Positions 1-8,931 of a DNA stretch of 64,000 nt are shown piece after piece. Every line of letters begins with the position of its first letter. The first letter of the stretch is position 1. The position numbers and the translations under genes were made by a program. Origin of the DNA: Rhizobiales bacterium GAS188 (GTDB taxonomy: Bacteria > Pseudomonadota > Alphaproteobacteria > Rhizobiales > Beijerinckiaceae). The DNA lies in NCBI GenBank assembly GCA_900104855.1, contig FNSS01000001.1, forward strand, positions 5,146,001-5,210,000, in the 5' to 3' direction. The notes under the pieces are model-generated. The model had not been told where the DNA came from. It saw only the letters and a list, made by a program, of their open reading frames with translations, and searched no databases.

Positions 1-722
1 ACGCCTTCGAGGACCAGATGTTCTTTCTGGCGTCGCATGGCTATCGCGTCATCGCCCATGACCGTCGCGGCCACGGCCGCTCGAGCCAGCCTTGGCACGG
101 CAACGACATGGATACTTACGCCGATGACCTCGCGGAGCTGGTGCGGAAGCTCGATCTGAAAGACGCGATCCATGTCGGCCACTCCACCGGCGGCGGCGAG
201 GTCGCCCGCTATATCGGTCGCCACGGCACGAAGCGGGTCGCGAAGGCGGTTCTGATCGGCGCGGTTCCGCCGCTGATGCTGAAGACGCCCGCCAATCCCG
301 GCGGTCTGCCGATCGATGTCTTCGACGGCATCCGCAAGGGCGTGCTGAGCGACCGCTCGCAGTTCTTCAAAGACCTGACCACGCCGTTCTATGGCTACAA
401 CCGGGCGGGCGCGAAGGTTTCGGAGGGCGTGCGTGAATCCTTCTGGCTGCAGGGCATGATGGCCGGCATGCCCGCCAGCTATTTCTGCATCAAGGCCTTT
501 TCGGAAACCGACCAGACCGAAGACCTCAAGAAGATCGACAAGCCGACCCTGATCCTGCATGGCGACGACGATCAGATCGTGCCGATCGGCGCTTCGGCAA
601 TGCTGTCGTCGAAGCTTATCAAGGGCGCGACGCTGAAGATCTATAAGGGCGGCTCGCACGGCATGTGCACCACGCAAAAGGATGAGGTGAACACCGACCT
701 CCTCGCCTTCATCAAAGGCTGA
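1..722 (+). CDS. Alpha/beta hydrolase, non-heme chloroperoxidase type (5' end outside window)
   Basis: The reading frame is open from base 3 (A-F-E-D-Q before the first ATG at 18), so the N-terminus with the oxyanion loop lies upstream of the window. Visible are the HDRRGHGRS strand-turn, the nucleophile elbow GHSTGG (Ser), the acid in HGDDDQIVP and the base in GGSHGM, which is a complete Ser-Asp-His triad. The family (cofactor-free haloperoxidases and esterases) acts on small esters or performs perhydrolysis in the cytoplasm. The natural substrate cannot be read from sequence. It converges on the phosphoglycosyltransferase gene, with a MITE-like repeat between them. Confidence 0.85.
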   Translation, partial: AFEDQMFFLASHGYRVIAHDRRGHGRSSQPWHGNDMDTYADDLAELVRKLDLKDAIHVGHSTGGGEVARYIGRHGTKRVAKAVLIGAVPPLMLKTPANPGGLPIDVFDGIRKGVLSDRSQFFKDLTTPFYGYNRAGAKVSEGVRESFWLQGMMAGMPASYFCIKAFSETDQTEDLKKIDKPTLILHGDDDQIVPIGASAMLSSKLIKGATLKIYKGGSHGMCTTQKDEVNTDLLAFIKG

Positions 723-791
723 TCACCAAGCGCCGCGCCGGCAACGGCGCGGCGTCCAGGTGTCGGGCGCGGGCTTGGTGGTCAGGGCCGA

Positions 792-883
792 GACTGGGAC
801 CGCGACCGTCTCGGTCGCCCTCCTTCCCACCGATGGCGGCCTCGCCATTCGTAAGTGCGGGCGAGACGCCGGCGGTCCCAGTC
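792..883. repeat. MITE-like dispersed repeat, copy 1
   Basis: A 92-bp element with perfect 10-bp terminal inverted repeats (GACTGGGACC at 792-801, complement at 874-883) and an internal hairpin CGACCG-TCT-CGGTCG. A related copy in inverted orientation lies at about 59672-59773. It sits between two convergent genes and encodes nothing. Confidence 0.75.
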
Positions 884-884
884 C

Positions 885-2432
885 TCAATACGCGTTCTTG
901 GTGTTGAGGAGCGAGCCCGGCGTCTTCAGCAGGATGAGGAAGTCGAGCAGCAGCGACCAGTTCTCGATGTAATAGAGGTCGTGCTCGACGCGTTTCTGGA
1001 TCTTCTCCTGGGTGTCGGTCTCGCCGCGCCAGCCATGGATCTGCGCCCAGCCGGTGATGCCGGGCTTGACGCGATGGCGCGCGAAATAACCATCGACCAC
1101 CTGGTCGTAGAGATGGTCGGCGGCCTTGGCCTGCAGCGCATGCGGGCGCGGCCCGACAAGCGACAGATTGCCGAACACGGCTACGTTCAAGAGCTGCGGC
1201 AATTCGTCGAGCGAGGTCTTGCGGATGAAGCGCCCGACGCGGGTGACGCGCGCATCGCCCTTGGTGACGAGCTTCGCCGCTCCCTGGTCCGACTGATCGA
1301 CATACATCGAGCGGAACTTGAACACTTCGATGAGCTCGTTGTTGAAGCCGAAGCGCTTCTGCCTGAAGAGCACGGGCCCGCGCGAATCGAGCTTCACCGC
1401 AAGCGCCGTCAGCAGCAGCACGGGCGACAGCAGGATCAGCATCGCCCAGCCGACCGCCTTGTCGAAGATCCATTTCAGCACGAGGTCCCAATCGGCGATG
1501 GGCTTGTCGAACAGGTCGAGCACCGGAACCGTGCCGATATAGGAGTAGGCGCGGGGCCGCAGGCGCAGCCTCGCCATATGGGCCGAGAGGCGGATATCGA
1601 TCGGCAGCACCCAGAGCTTGCGCAGCATCTGCAGCAGGCGCTGTTCGGCCGAGACCGGCACCGTGAAGATGACGAGATCGAGCCTGGTGCGGCGGGCGAA
1701 TTCAACCAGGTCGTCGACCGTGCCGAGCTTGGGATAATTGGCCACCACGTCGGGCGAGCGGTTATCGGCGCGGTCGTCGAAGACGCCGCAGAGCTGCAGC
1801 CCGGTATCCTTCTCCTGGTCGAGCAGTCGGATCAGCGATTCGGCGGGCTCGCCGCCGCCCACGATGGCGGTGCGGCGATCGAGCCGCCCCTTGCGGGTGA
1901 GCCAGCGCACGGCCGAGGCCATCGCCATGCGCCCGAGGCTGATGACGGCGAGGCCAAGGAAGAACCAGATGACGAGGAAGACGCGCGAGAAGGCGTCCGC
2001 GCTCTTCATGAAGAACACCCCGGCCAGCGCGACCAGGAAGACGAGGGCCCAGCCTCCAGCGAGCCGCAGCATGGCATGGCTGAAATTGCGCATGGCGCTG
2101 ATCTGGTAGAGGCCGGCCGTCTGGAAGCCGAACAGCGTCGCGATCGAGACGAGGCCCATCATGGCCGCATAGGCGCCGTCGAACGCCATATGGTCGGCGA
2201 GATAGAGACGGAAGGCGACGATGCCGGTCGCGACCACGAGCACGAAATCGACGAGGCGCGCCACCCCCTCGAGAACGAGTGGCGAATAGGTCGGCTTCAC
2301 CGGGAGCGCGGCGAGGCGCTCGGCGAGCGGGGACAGGCGTGGCGGCTCGGCACGAACGCGCGAGGCCTCGATCATGGTCCCGGCGCTCGAGGCGTCGACC
2401 TTCATCATGTCGTGAACGCCGAAACTGCTCAT
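885..2432 (-). CDS. Undecaprenyl-phosphate sugar phosphotransferase (WcaJ-like)
   Basis: This 515-aa membrane enzyme would start exopolysaccharide repeat-unit assembly by moving a sugar-1-phosphate onto undecaprenyl phosphate. The N-terminal third has about four membrane segments (about residues 45-160), followed by a Rossmann-like CoA-binding-type region (RRTAIVGGG) and a fifth hydrophobic segment. The C-terminal bacterial sugar transferase domain shows [36 protein letters not shown] and KPGITGWAQ. The length is typical of polyisoprenyl-phosphate hexose-1-phosphate transferases. It is the last gene of a leftward group after the Wza-like and GT4 genes. The sugar (glucose or galactose) is not determined. 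Confidence 0.9.
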   Translation of the reverse strand: MSSFGVHDMMKVDASSAGTMIEASRVRAEPPRLSPLAERLAALPVKPTYSPLVLEGVARLVDFVLVVATGIVAFRLYLADHMAFDGAYAAMMGLVSIATLFGFQTAGLYQISAMRNFSHAMLRLAGGWALVFLVALAGVFFMKSADAFSRVFLVIWFFLGLAVISLGRMAMASAVRWLTRKGRLDRRTAIVGGGEPAESLIRLLDQEKDTGLQLCGVFDDRADNRSPDVVANYPKLGTVDDLVEFARRTRLDLVIFTVPVSAEQRLLQMLRKLWVLPIDIRLSAHMARLRLRPRAYSYIGTVPVLDLFDKPIADWDLVLKWIFDKAVGWAMLILLSPVLLLTALAVKLDSRGPVLFRQKRFGFNNELIEVFKFRSMYVDQSDQGAAKLVTKGDARVTRVGRFIRKTSLDELPQLLNVAVFGNLSLVGPRPHALQAKAADHLYDQVVDGYFARHRVKPGITGWAQIHGWRGETDTQEKIQKRVEHDLYYIENWSLLLDFLILLKTPGSLLNTKNAY

Positions 2433-2551
2433 CGCCGGCAGCTCCTGATTATTTTGGGTGAGCGAGGTGGTCTCGCCGGCAGGCGATTTCGGATTCGCTG
2501 CACCAGGCAGCGTTACGCGAAAATTGGTTAGGAAAGCTTAACCGGCAGCTC

Positions 2552-3790
2552 TCAAAGACGATTCGATGCCGTCACGACCTCGCGATAGGCGCTGATCACG
2601 CCATCCGCCATCGCGTCGACCGAGAAGCGCTTCTCGACGAAGGCGGCAAGCGCTGCCGTCTCGCCGGCAAGCTGCTCGGAAGATGCGCCTAGTCGACACT
2701 CGATGGCGTCGGCGAGCGCCTGCGGATCGTCCCGCGGCAGCAGCATCGACGCGAAGGGGCCGAAGATCTCAGGCACGCCGCCGACCTTGGTGGCGATCAG
2801 GGGGATGCGGGCGGCGGCGGCTTCGAGGATGACATAGGGCAGGGATTCGGCGCGCGACGGCACCACCATGACGCGCCCGCGCTTCATCGCCTCCCGCGCC
2901 GCCTGCGGGGGCAGGATGGTGGCATTGCCGATGAGGCCCTGCTGGGTGAGGCCCGAACGCAATTCTTGCTCGTCGGGGCCCGCTCCGACGAGGGTGATCG
3001 AGGCTGCGTGGCCACGCTCGCGCAACAGGGCGAGCGCCGAAATCAGGGTCGGCAGGCCCTTGGCGGCCCGGAATTCCCCGATATAGACGAGGTCAGTCGC
3101 CTTCGGACCGGGCACGACCGGCTCGAATTCCTGCGGATGCAGGCCGTTCCAGATGACGCGGGCCGGACGCTTGGGACGCCCCACATAGGCCGTGTAGCGG
3201 TCGGCGATGAACTCGCTCTCGAAGGTGAAGATGTCGGTGGCGCGTTCGAGCAGCCCTTCGACCCGCATATAGAGCCAATGCAGCGCCGTTCCCGGCTGGT
3301 GGTTGAAGCTGCCGCCATGGGGCGTGTAGGCGCGCACCACGCCGTCACGGCGGATGAGCGCCGACAGGCGGCCATAGACGCCGCCCTTCGAGCCATGGCT
3401 GTGGATGACATCGGGCCTGACGCTGCGCTTGAGCCGCCCCAACGCGGCGAGTGCGCCAAGGTCCGACGGGTGCGGGTTGCGGCGCATGGGCAGCCGGGTG
3501 AGGCCGAGCGCCAATAGCGGCTCCAGCGACGCGAGGATGCCTTCTCCGCGCGGGCCGCCGGTGCTCGCATCGCAGAAGATGCCGACCTTGTGCCCACGGG
3601 CGATCTGGGCGCGCGTCAGATCCTCGACATGCCGGAACAAGCCGCCGACCGGCGCCCGGAAGACGTGCAGGATGCGCAGCTCGCGCCTCGCTTCACCCGG
3701 GGTCTCGGACTGCAAGGTCTCGGACTCCAAGATCTCGGACACCAAAGTATCGGACTCCTGGGGCAGTCGCCCCGCATCATCGCCCATCAC
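2552..3790 (-). CDS. Glycosyltransferase family 4
   Basis: A 412-aa GT-B retaining glycosyltransferase, presumably adding a sugar to the lipid-linked exopolysaccharide unit. The N-terminal acceptor domain has LHVFRAPVGGLFRHVEDL and HSHGSKGGVYGR. The C-terminal donor domain has VYIGEFRAAKGLPTL, LVGAGPDE and the EX7E signature in AESLPYVILEAAA. Its start codon overlaps the stop of the Wza-like gene by 4 bp, so the two are translationally coupled. Residues 11-30 are four tandem 5-residue units encoded by a 15-bp repeat and precede the catalytic fold. Donor and acceptor are unknown. Confidence 0.9.
   Translation of the reverse strand: MMGDDAGRLPQESDTLVSEILESETLQSETPGEARRELRILHVFRAPVGGLFRHVEDLTRAQIARGHKVGIFCDASTGGPRGEGILASLEPLLALGLTRLPMRRNPHPSDLGALAALGRLKRSVRPDVIHSHGSKGGVYGRLSALIRRDGVVRAYTPHGGSFNHQPGTALHWLYMRVEGLLERATDIFTFESEFIADRYTAYVGRPKRPARVIWNGLHPQEFEPVVPGPKATDLVYIGEFRAAKGLPTLISALALLRERGHAASITLVGAGPDEQELRSGLTQQGLIGNATILPPQAAREAMKRGRVMVVPSRAESLPYVILEAAAARIPLIATKVGGVPEIFGPFASMLLPRDDPQALADAIECRLGASSEQLAGETAALAAFVEKRFSVDAMADGVISAYREVVTASNRL
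3701..3760. repeat. Tandem array, 4 x 15 bp, in the 5' end of the GT4 gene
   Basis: Four consecutive 15-bp units (3701-3715, 3716-3730, 3731-3745, 3746-3760) share the core TCGGAC. They encode residues 11-30 of the glycosyltransferase. One of a set of unrelated short arrays at gene starts in this window. Confidence 0.9.
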
Positions 3791-4344
3791 AGGAAGCGTT
3801 CGCGGATGACGATCGTGTCGCCCGGGCGCACCGGCGCGATGATCGGCACGCTCGCCGTGTAGGGCTGGCCGTTGAACTGGCGTGTCAGATCCGCCGAGGA
3901 TTGAAAGGCTCTGGGGCTGAAACCGCCGGCGATGGCGACCGCGGTCTGCACCGTCATGCCGTTGACATAGGCGTATTGGCCGCTGGTGATGACCTCGCCG
4001 AGGATGAAGAAGGGCCGGTAGGTGTCGACATCGACGGTGACCTGCGGCTCCCGCAGGAAGCCGTTGCGCAGCCGCTCGCCGATCTGGCGCTCGAGCTCAT
4101 GCGTCGTCAGGCCGCGCGCCGGGACGGTGCCGATCAGCGGCATGGAGATCCTGCCCGAGCCGTCGACCGGGTAGACATTCGACAGGTTGTCCTGCGCGAA
4201 CACGATGACGCGCAGCTTGTCGCCGCTGGCGAGCGTATAGGGCGCATTCGGGGGCTCCGCCGGGAACCCCGTCATGGCATAGCGTTGCGCGCATGCGGCT
4301 GGCGCAGCGAGAAACAGCGCACTGAGGAGCTGGCGACGGTTCAT
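3787..4344 (-). CDS. Polysaccharide export protein, Wza-like
   Basis: A 185-aa periplasmic or outer-membrane export factor. The N-terminus has a short hydrophobic signal ending APAACAQ, which suggests lipidation although the lipobox is imperfect. The Poly_export domain follows (about residues 35-110: YTLASGDKLRVIVFAQ, LIGTVPARGLTTHELE), then a SLBB-like segment (YRPFFILGEVITSGQYAY). It is shorter than E. coli Wza, as is usual for alphaproteobacterial homologues with a single SLBB domain. It is the first gene of the leftward group and divergent from the Wzc-like gene across 157 bp, which probably holds both promoters. Confidence 0.88.
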   Translation of the reverse strand: MNRRQLLSALFLAAPAACAQRYAMTGFPAEPPNAPYTLASGDKLRVIVFAQDNLSNVYPVDGSGRISMPLIGTVPARGLTTHELERQIGERLRNGFLREPQVTVDVDTYRPFFILGEVITSGQYAYVNGMTVQTAVAIAGGFSPRAFQSSADLTRQFNGQPYTASVPIIAPVRPGDTIVIRERFL

Positions 4345-4501
4345 GGGCCGTTCCGAGAGGACTCAACTGAATTTCGATAGCATTACAGCTCACATGGTTA
4401 ACAAATACTGTTTCGAGCCGGTTGCCCGGCGACAGCTCCTCTTAACGGAGCAGCAACCCTAATAGTGTTTAAACGCCCGCTGAGAGCTCACGGAGCGGGT
4501 C

Positions 4502-6832
4502 ATGAGTGACGCTTATGCGGCCGGAATCGGGGGGGTCCCCGATCGAGACACGCGGCAAGGCCGGGCCGGAGAGGATTTCGATCTGGGCTCGATCGGCCGG
4601 GCCACCCGTGCCCATCTGCGCCCGATCATCGGGCTGACTTTGCTCGCGCTCATCCTGTCCTTCATGTTCGTCAACCTGGTGACGCCGCGCTATACCGGCG
4701 AGGCGGCGATCCTCTTGGAAAGCGGCGACAATTTCTACACGCGCCCGGGCTCGGACCGCGACGTCCAGAACCAGCCGCCGCCGATCGACGAGCAGGCGGT
4801 GCAGAGCCAGGTGCTGCTGCTCTCATCGCGCGGGATGTTGATCGACGCCATAAGGCGCCTGCATCTCGTGGGCAATCCCGAGTTCGATCCGCTTGCCGGG
4901 CCGCCGCAGCCCTGGACACGCCTGCTGATTCTCGCCGGGCTGATCCAGAACCCGGCCAATCTCGCGCCCGAGGACCGGGTGCTCGAGAAGTTCTCGGACC
5001 GGCTGCGTGTCTTTCCGGCACGCGGCTCGCGCGTCATCAACATCGAATTCACCTCGGCCGATCCGCAGCTCGCGGCTGACGGCGCCAATATGATGGCCGA
5101 CCTCTATCTGCGGGCACAGGAGGGCGCCAAGAAGACCTCGGCGCGCTCCGCCGGAGCCTGGCTGTCGAGCACCATCCAGCCCTTGCGCAAGAAGGTCGAC
5201 GAGGCTGAAGCCAAGGTCGAGGCCTTCCGTTCCCAAAGCGGGCTGTTCATGGGGGCGAACAACATCACCATTAACACCCAGCAGCTCGCCGATCTCAACA
5301 CGCAGCTCGCCAATGCGCGCGCAACTCAGGCGGAGGCCCGCTCCAAGGCCAAGCTGTTGCGCGAGATGATCCAGTCGGGCCGCATGCTCGACGTTTCGGA
5401 AGTGGCCAATAACGAGCTGATCCGCCGGCTGAGCGAGCAGCGCGCCACGCTGTCGGCCCAGATGGCGCTCGAAGGGCGCACTCTGTTGCCGCAGCATCCG
5501 CGTATGAAGGAGCTCTCGGCCCAGCTCCACGATCTCGACAACCAGATCAGGCTCGCCGCCGAGAAGACGGTGCGCGGCCTCGAAAACGATGCGCGCATTG
5601 CAGGCTCGCGCGTCGACACCGTCAACGCCTCGCTCGAGGAGCAGAAGAAGACCTCGACCGAAGGCAATGAGAAGGAGATCCAGCTGCGCGCCCTGGAACG
5701 CGACGCCAAGGCGGCGCGCGACCAGCTCGAAGCCTATACGGCGAAATATCGCGAGGCGACGGCGCGCGACGACGACAAGGCCGTGCCGCCGGATGCCCGC
5801 ATCATCGCGCGCGCTCTGGTGCCGCCCACCCCGTCCTTCCCAAAGAAGATCCCGATCATCACCATCGCCACGCTCAGCACCCTGGTATTGTCGATGGCCG
5901 CCGTGGTGGCGAAGGAGCTGGCCTCCCCGACGCCGGGTCGTGGGCCGGTAGCGCCCGAGCCCACGGGCAGCCTGCCCTTCGGCAAAAGGCGCAAGGTGGA
6001 GCCCGCTCCGGCAACCGCGTCCGCGTCGCTGCTGGGGGAGGGGGCGGTCGCCGCGGCGACTGCCGCCGCGATGCCTGCCGCTGCGAGCCTCGAGGAGCAG
6101 CGGCAGGCTGCGGAGCCCGGCGCCGCCTTGGCGTCCGTCCCCTTGGCGGGCGAGGCCGAGGCCGCCGTGCAAGCGCCGAGCGAGAAGCTGGCGTCGGCCG
6201 TCGAACCGGTCGAAACGCGGCCCTCCGGCGTGACCGAGGTCGCGGGCATCGCGGCGCATCTCGCCTCCCTCAAGCCGAACGGCAAGGCCGTGGTCGTGCT
6301 GGTGAGCCGGGCCAGCGACGCCGACCGGGCGCCCTCCTTCGCGCTGCCGCTCGGCCGCGACATGGCGATGAGCTGCCGGGCCGTCCTTGTCGATCTCGAT
6401 CGCAGCACCGCCAATCTGTCGCGCGAAGCAGGTCTCACGCAAGCGCGCGGCCTCTCGGACCTGATGGCCAATGAGATCGGCTTTGCCGAAGCCATCCATC
6501 GCGACCCGCTGTCGATGCTGCACATCGTTCCGATCGGCGTCTCGACCGCAGCGCTCGATGATCAGCCGGCGCGCGATCTCTCGGTGGTGCTGCAGGCCCT
6601 GGCGCGGACTTACGATGCCGTGCTGGTCGATACGCGCAGCCTCGAGGATGCGGTGACGCGGCGCGCGCTGATCGCCTCGGTCGATGTCACCTTGATCGTG
6701 CGCGGCGAGGCTGACGACGCCTCCATGAGCGCGACGCTCGAGCGTTTCGCAGCCGAGAAGCCCGCCGTGCTGCTGGCGGTCGAGCCCGCCGCCAATGACG
6801 ATGCGGCTCCTCCGGCGACCGTTGCGGCGTAA
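4502..6832 (+). CDS. Wzc/ExoP-like chain-length and transport protein with degenerate kinase domain
   Basis: A 776-aa inner-membrane polysaccharide co-polymerase. The first membrane segment (about residues 38-60) is followed by a periplasmic Wzz domain with long coiled-coil stretches (about 200-430) and a second membrane segment (about 447-468). A Pro/Ala-rich linker (470-575) and a C-terminal domain resembling a BY-kinase follow. In that domain the Walker A loop is missing: the expected GxGKS position reads SRASDADRAPS. Walker A' (AVLVDLDR) and Walker B (AVLVDTRS) are recognisable, and there is no C-terminal tyrosine cluster. It therefore probably cannot autophosphorylate. The start is ATG at 4502 with upstream CACGGAG. 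Confidence 0.88.
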   Translation: MSDAYAAGIGGVPDRDTRQGRAGEDFDLGSIGRATRAHLRPIIGLTLLALILSFMFVNLVTPRYTGEAAILLESGDNFYTRPGSDRDVQNQPPPIDEQAVQSQVLLLSSRGMLIDAIRRLHLVGNPEFDPLAGPPQPWTRLLILAGLIQNPANLAPEDRVLEKFSDRLRVFPARGSRVINIEFTSADPQLAADGANMMADLYLRAQEGAKKTSARSAGAWLSSTIQPLRKKVDEAEAKVEAFRSQSGLFMGANNITINTQQLADLNTQLANARATQAEARSKAKLLREMIQSGRMLDVSEVANNELIRRLSEQRATLSAQMALEGRTLLPQHPRMKELSAQLHDLDNQIRLAAEKTVRGLENDARIAGSRVDTVNASLEEQKKTSTEGNEKEIQLRALERDAKAARDQLEAYTAKYREATARDDDKAVPPDARIIARALVPPTPSFPKKIPIITIATLSTLVLSMAAVVAKELASPTPGRGPVAPEPTGSLPFGKRRKVEPAPATASASLLGEGAVAAATAAAMPAAASLEEQRQAAEPGAALASVPLAGEAEAAVQAPSEKLASAVEPVETRPSGVTEVAGIAAHLASLKPNGKAVVVLVSRASDADRAPSFALPLGRDMAMSCRAVLVDLDRSTANLSREAGLTQARGLSDLMANEIGFAEAIHRDPLSMLHIVPIGVSTAALDDQPARDLSVVLQALARTYDAVLVDTRSLEDAVTRRALIASVDVTLIVRGEADDASMSATLERFAAEKPAVLLAVEPAANDDAAPPATVAA

Positions 6833-6852
6833 GGGAGAGCGGCGGAGCGCGT

Positions 6853-6989
6853 CCCTTCGCCCGCTCTTCCGCGGGAGAAGGTGCCGAGGCGAAGCCGAGG
6901 CGGATGAGGGCGGTTGAGCCCTTCACCGGCGTCCCTCATCCGCCCTCACTGCGTTCGGGCACCTTCTCCCGCCCAAGAGCGGGAGAAGG
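6853..6989. repeat. Palindromic dispersed repeat, paired (BIME-like) copy
   Basis: Two hairpin modules face each other. The left is CCGCTCTTCCGCGG with flanks; the right, at 6962-6989, is CCTTCTCCCGC / GCGGGAGAAGG. Between them are arms reading GGCGGATGAGGG and its complement. The same family recurs at 15690, 23690 and 56432. It lies between the convergent Wzc-like and glycine-zipper genes. The right hairpin is 8 bp past the latter's stop and could serve as a transcription end. Confidence 0.85.
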
Positions 6990-6997
6990 AAGGCCGC

Positions 6998-7309
6998 CTA
7001 ATAGCAATAGCCTCTCCGCACCCGGGCATAACCGCCGTCCGGATAGCCGTAATAACAACCGCCATGCCACCAGTAATAGCCGCCTCTGCGCCGTTCGGCC
7101 TCGGCGCCGATCATCGCGCCCGCGGCGCCGCCGATGATGGCGCCGGCCGCCGCGCCCCCTGGACGCCCGGTCGCGGCACCGCCGATCGCACCACCGACGA
7201 TGGCGCCACCGATAGCCCCGCCCAGCGCGTTCTGAGCCGCCGCCCGGGGTGCCGGAAAGGTCGAAGCAAGTGTCAGAATAGCCGCCGCCATTGCCAATTT
7301 CGTCAGCAT
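6998..7309 (-). CDS. Small secreted glycine-zipper protein
   Basis: A 103-aa protein with a Sec-type signal peptide (cleavage likely after PAPRAAA). Residues 28-72 are a glycine-zipper repeat (GGAIGGAIVGGAIGGA and similar), the pattern of membrane- or outer-membrane-associated YMGG/glycine-zipper proteins. The C-terminus is rich in Tyr, Gly, Trp and His (YYWWHGG, GGCYYGYPDGGY), as often seen in Hyphomicrobiales. No enzymatic function can be assigned. Confidence 0.7.
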   Translation of the reverse strand: MLTKLAMAAAILTLASTFPAPRAAAQNALGGAIGGAIVGGAIGGAATGRPGGAAAGAIIGGAAGAMIGAEAERRRGGYYWWHGGCYYGYPDGGYARVRRGYCY

Positions 7310-7426
7310 CTCGGAAGCTCCCTGCTCGTTCTAGCCGCCATTTGCCGGATGAGTGCCCGACGAAGCAGAAGTTGCAACTTTACCCGGCTATTTGCAATAT
7401 TCGGATTCGCTGCACACGTGACCTCG

Positions 7427-7512
7427 TGGTGCCCCCTGCCGGGGTCGAACCGGCACGCCCAGAGGGCTCAGGATTTTAAGTCCTGTGCGTCTACCAGTTT
7501 CGCCAAGGGGGC
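7427..7512 (-). tRNA. tRNA-Leu(TAA)
   Basis: Read on the minus strand, the 7-bp acceptor stem GCCCCCT/AGGGGGC closes at 7512 and 7431. The anticodon arm is CAGGA-CTTAAAA-TCCTG with anticodon TAA. A long variable arm, typical of tRNA-Leu, sits before the T arm GCCGGTTCGACCCCGGC. The discriminator is A and CCA is encoded (7427-7429). Confidence 0.97.
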
Positions 7513-7580
7513 GGGCGACCTCCACATCGTCGGAGGACAGCGTGGCTGTCAAGGCGCGGGAGAGGGGAGGGCGCCCGTGC

Positions 7581-8168
7581 TCAATTGGGCGCGAGACCGA
7601 GATGGCCCCGGAAGCGGTTCTTGAGATGCACGGCGTCGCGAATGGGCAGCGAGCGCGGCACCGCCTCGGCCTTGACCTTCACGACGAAGAGGCGCGGCCC
7701 CGTGCCCATCCGGTGCAAGCCCAGGCGCATCGCTTCGAGATCGGCAGGCCGTCTCGCGATCTTCGCCTCGATGCCGCAGGCCTCGGCGATGCGGGCGAGC
7801 TCGATGCCGCGTCCCGTATGGCTCATCTGCATCCCGGTCTCGCCGAAATGGCCGTTGTCGATGACGATGACGACGAGGTTCTTCGGCTTCGCGACCGCGA
7901 TGGTCGCAAGCCCGCCGAAGCCCATGAGCTGCTCGCCATCGCCGGTGATGGCGGCCACGATGCGATCCGGTCGCGCTTGCGCCAGGCCGAGCCCGATGAG
8001 GGCGGCCGCGCCCATGGCACCCCACAGATAATAATTGGCGTCGTGGTCGCCGGCCGCATGCACGTCATAGCTCGGCGAGCCGAGACCGCTGACGACGAGG
8101 AGGTCGCCGCGATCCTTCAACAGCGTCGCCACGGCCTGGCGGCGGTCGAGGACAGGATCGGTCGTCAT
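7581..8168 (-). CDS. ThDP-dependent decarboxylase, C-terminal (PP) subunit
   Basis: A 195-aa subunit homologous to the beta chain of sulfopyruvate or phosphonopyruvate decarboxylase. The Mg/ThDP-binding motif begins GDGEQLMGFGGLAT and ends at IDNGHFGETG. The N-terminal SGLGSPSYDV and the block around LWGAMGAAALIGLGLA are family features. The start at ATG 8168 (TTDPVLDRRQ) gives a normal-length protein; a longer frame upstream overlaps the alpha subunit and is unlikely. It lies 32 bp downstream of the PYR-domain subunit, so the two form one enzyme. Substrate unknown: no PEP mutase or sulfonate gene is nearby. Confidence 0.82.
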   Translation of the reverse strand: MTTDPVLDRRQAVATLLKDRGDLLVVSGLGSPSYDVHAAGDHDANYYLWGAMGAAALIGLGLAQARPDRIVAAITGDGEQLMGFGGLATIAVAKPKNLVVIVIDNGHFGETGMQMSHTGRGIELARIAEACGIEAKIARRPADLEAMRLGLHRMGTGPRLFVVKVKAEAVPRSLPIRDAVHLKNRFRGHLGLAPN

Positions 8169-8200
8169 TGGCTCAAGTCCCATCTCACCAGGTTTGCATT

Positions 8201-8791
8201 TCACCAAGTCTTCTTGCCAAGCATGCGCTGCGAGATGAGTACGGCCATCTGCTGGTCGGCCTCGAAGGCGAGCGTCGCCGCCGATCCCACCATCTCGACC
8301 AGCTCGTCGGGCGTCTCGGCGCGCAGGCAGCGCACCCCGATGGCGGTGAGCGCAGCTTCCGTGGCGCGGCCCATCGGCACTTGCCAGGGATTGAACTCGG
8401 CCCATTCGCCGCGCATCGTCACCAGCATCAACAGGGGGAAACGCGAGACGGTCGAGAGCGACAGCATGTTGATGCAGTTGCCGACGCCGCTCGATTGCAT
8501 CAGCAGCACGCTGCGCTGCCCGCCGAGCCAGGCACCGGCAGCGATCGCGACGCCCTCCTCTTCGGTGGTGAGCACATTCGAGACGATCTCGGGGTCGGCC
8601 GAGAACAGCTTGATGAGCCGCGTGTGGCCGGCATCCGGCACGAAGCTCATCTGCCGCACATCGGCGCGCTTCAGCACCTGATAGACCGAGAGCGGCCAGG
8701 ACGGCGCCGCGGCAGCGTCACTCTCAGGCTCCGCATCGCCCCGATTGCGGCTTGGTGCTGTGCCGGTTGCTGCCGGGTTGGTGTTGGTCAC
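8201..8791 (-). CDS. ThDP-dependent decarboxylase, N-terminal (PYR) subunit
   Basis: A 196-aa alpha chain of the split decarboxylase. It carries the pyrimidine-binding fold with the catalytic glutamate in TTEEEGVAIAAGAWLGG and the family sequence SSGVGNCINMLSL, MRGEWAEFNPWQ. Sulfopyruvate decarboxylase alpha (ComD) and the N-terminal half of phosphonopyruvate decarboxylase are the closest known types. The first about 30 residues are a low-complexity extension, so the true start may be further in. It is cotranscribed with the PP subunit and divergent from the epoxide hydrolase. Confidence 0.82.
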   Translation of the reverse strand: MTNTNPAATGTAPSRNRGDAEPESDAAAAPSWPLSVYQVLKRADVRQMSFVPDAGHTRLIKLFSADPEIVSNVLTTEEEGVAIAAGAWLGGQRSVLLMQSSGVGNCINMLSLSTVSRFPLLMLVTMRGEWAEFNPWQVPMGRATEAALTAIGVRCLRAETPDELVEMVGSAATLAFEADQQMAVLISQRMLGKKTW

Positions 8792-8931
8792 TCTAGTCTC
8801 CTCCGCCTCCGCCTATCTTTGCGCGAACGGGGCGGCGGCGCTAGCTTTCGCGGTAACGCCCTCCCATGTGAATTTCCAACGCGACTCGAACGAAGGGCCG
8901 GATCATTCGTGAGCCCTGTGGAGCCGATGCC

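Noticed and set aside
855-2531. 558-codon open frame on the plus strand
   Set aside because: Antisense to the WcaJ-like gene, with low-complexity composition (EH, RR, DD runs) and no recognisable domain.
7581-8791. Phosphonate biosynthesis cluster
   Set aside because: The decarboxylase pair resembles that step, but no PEP mutase, transaminase or tailoring gene is near.
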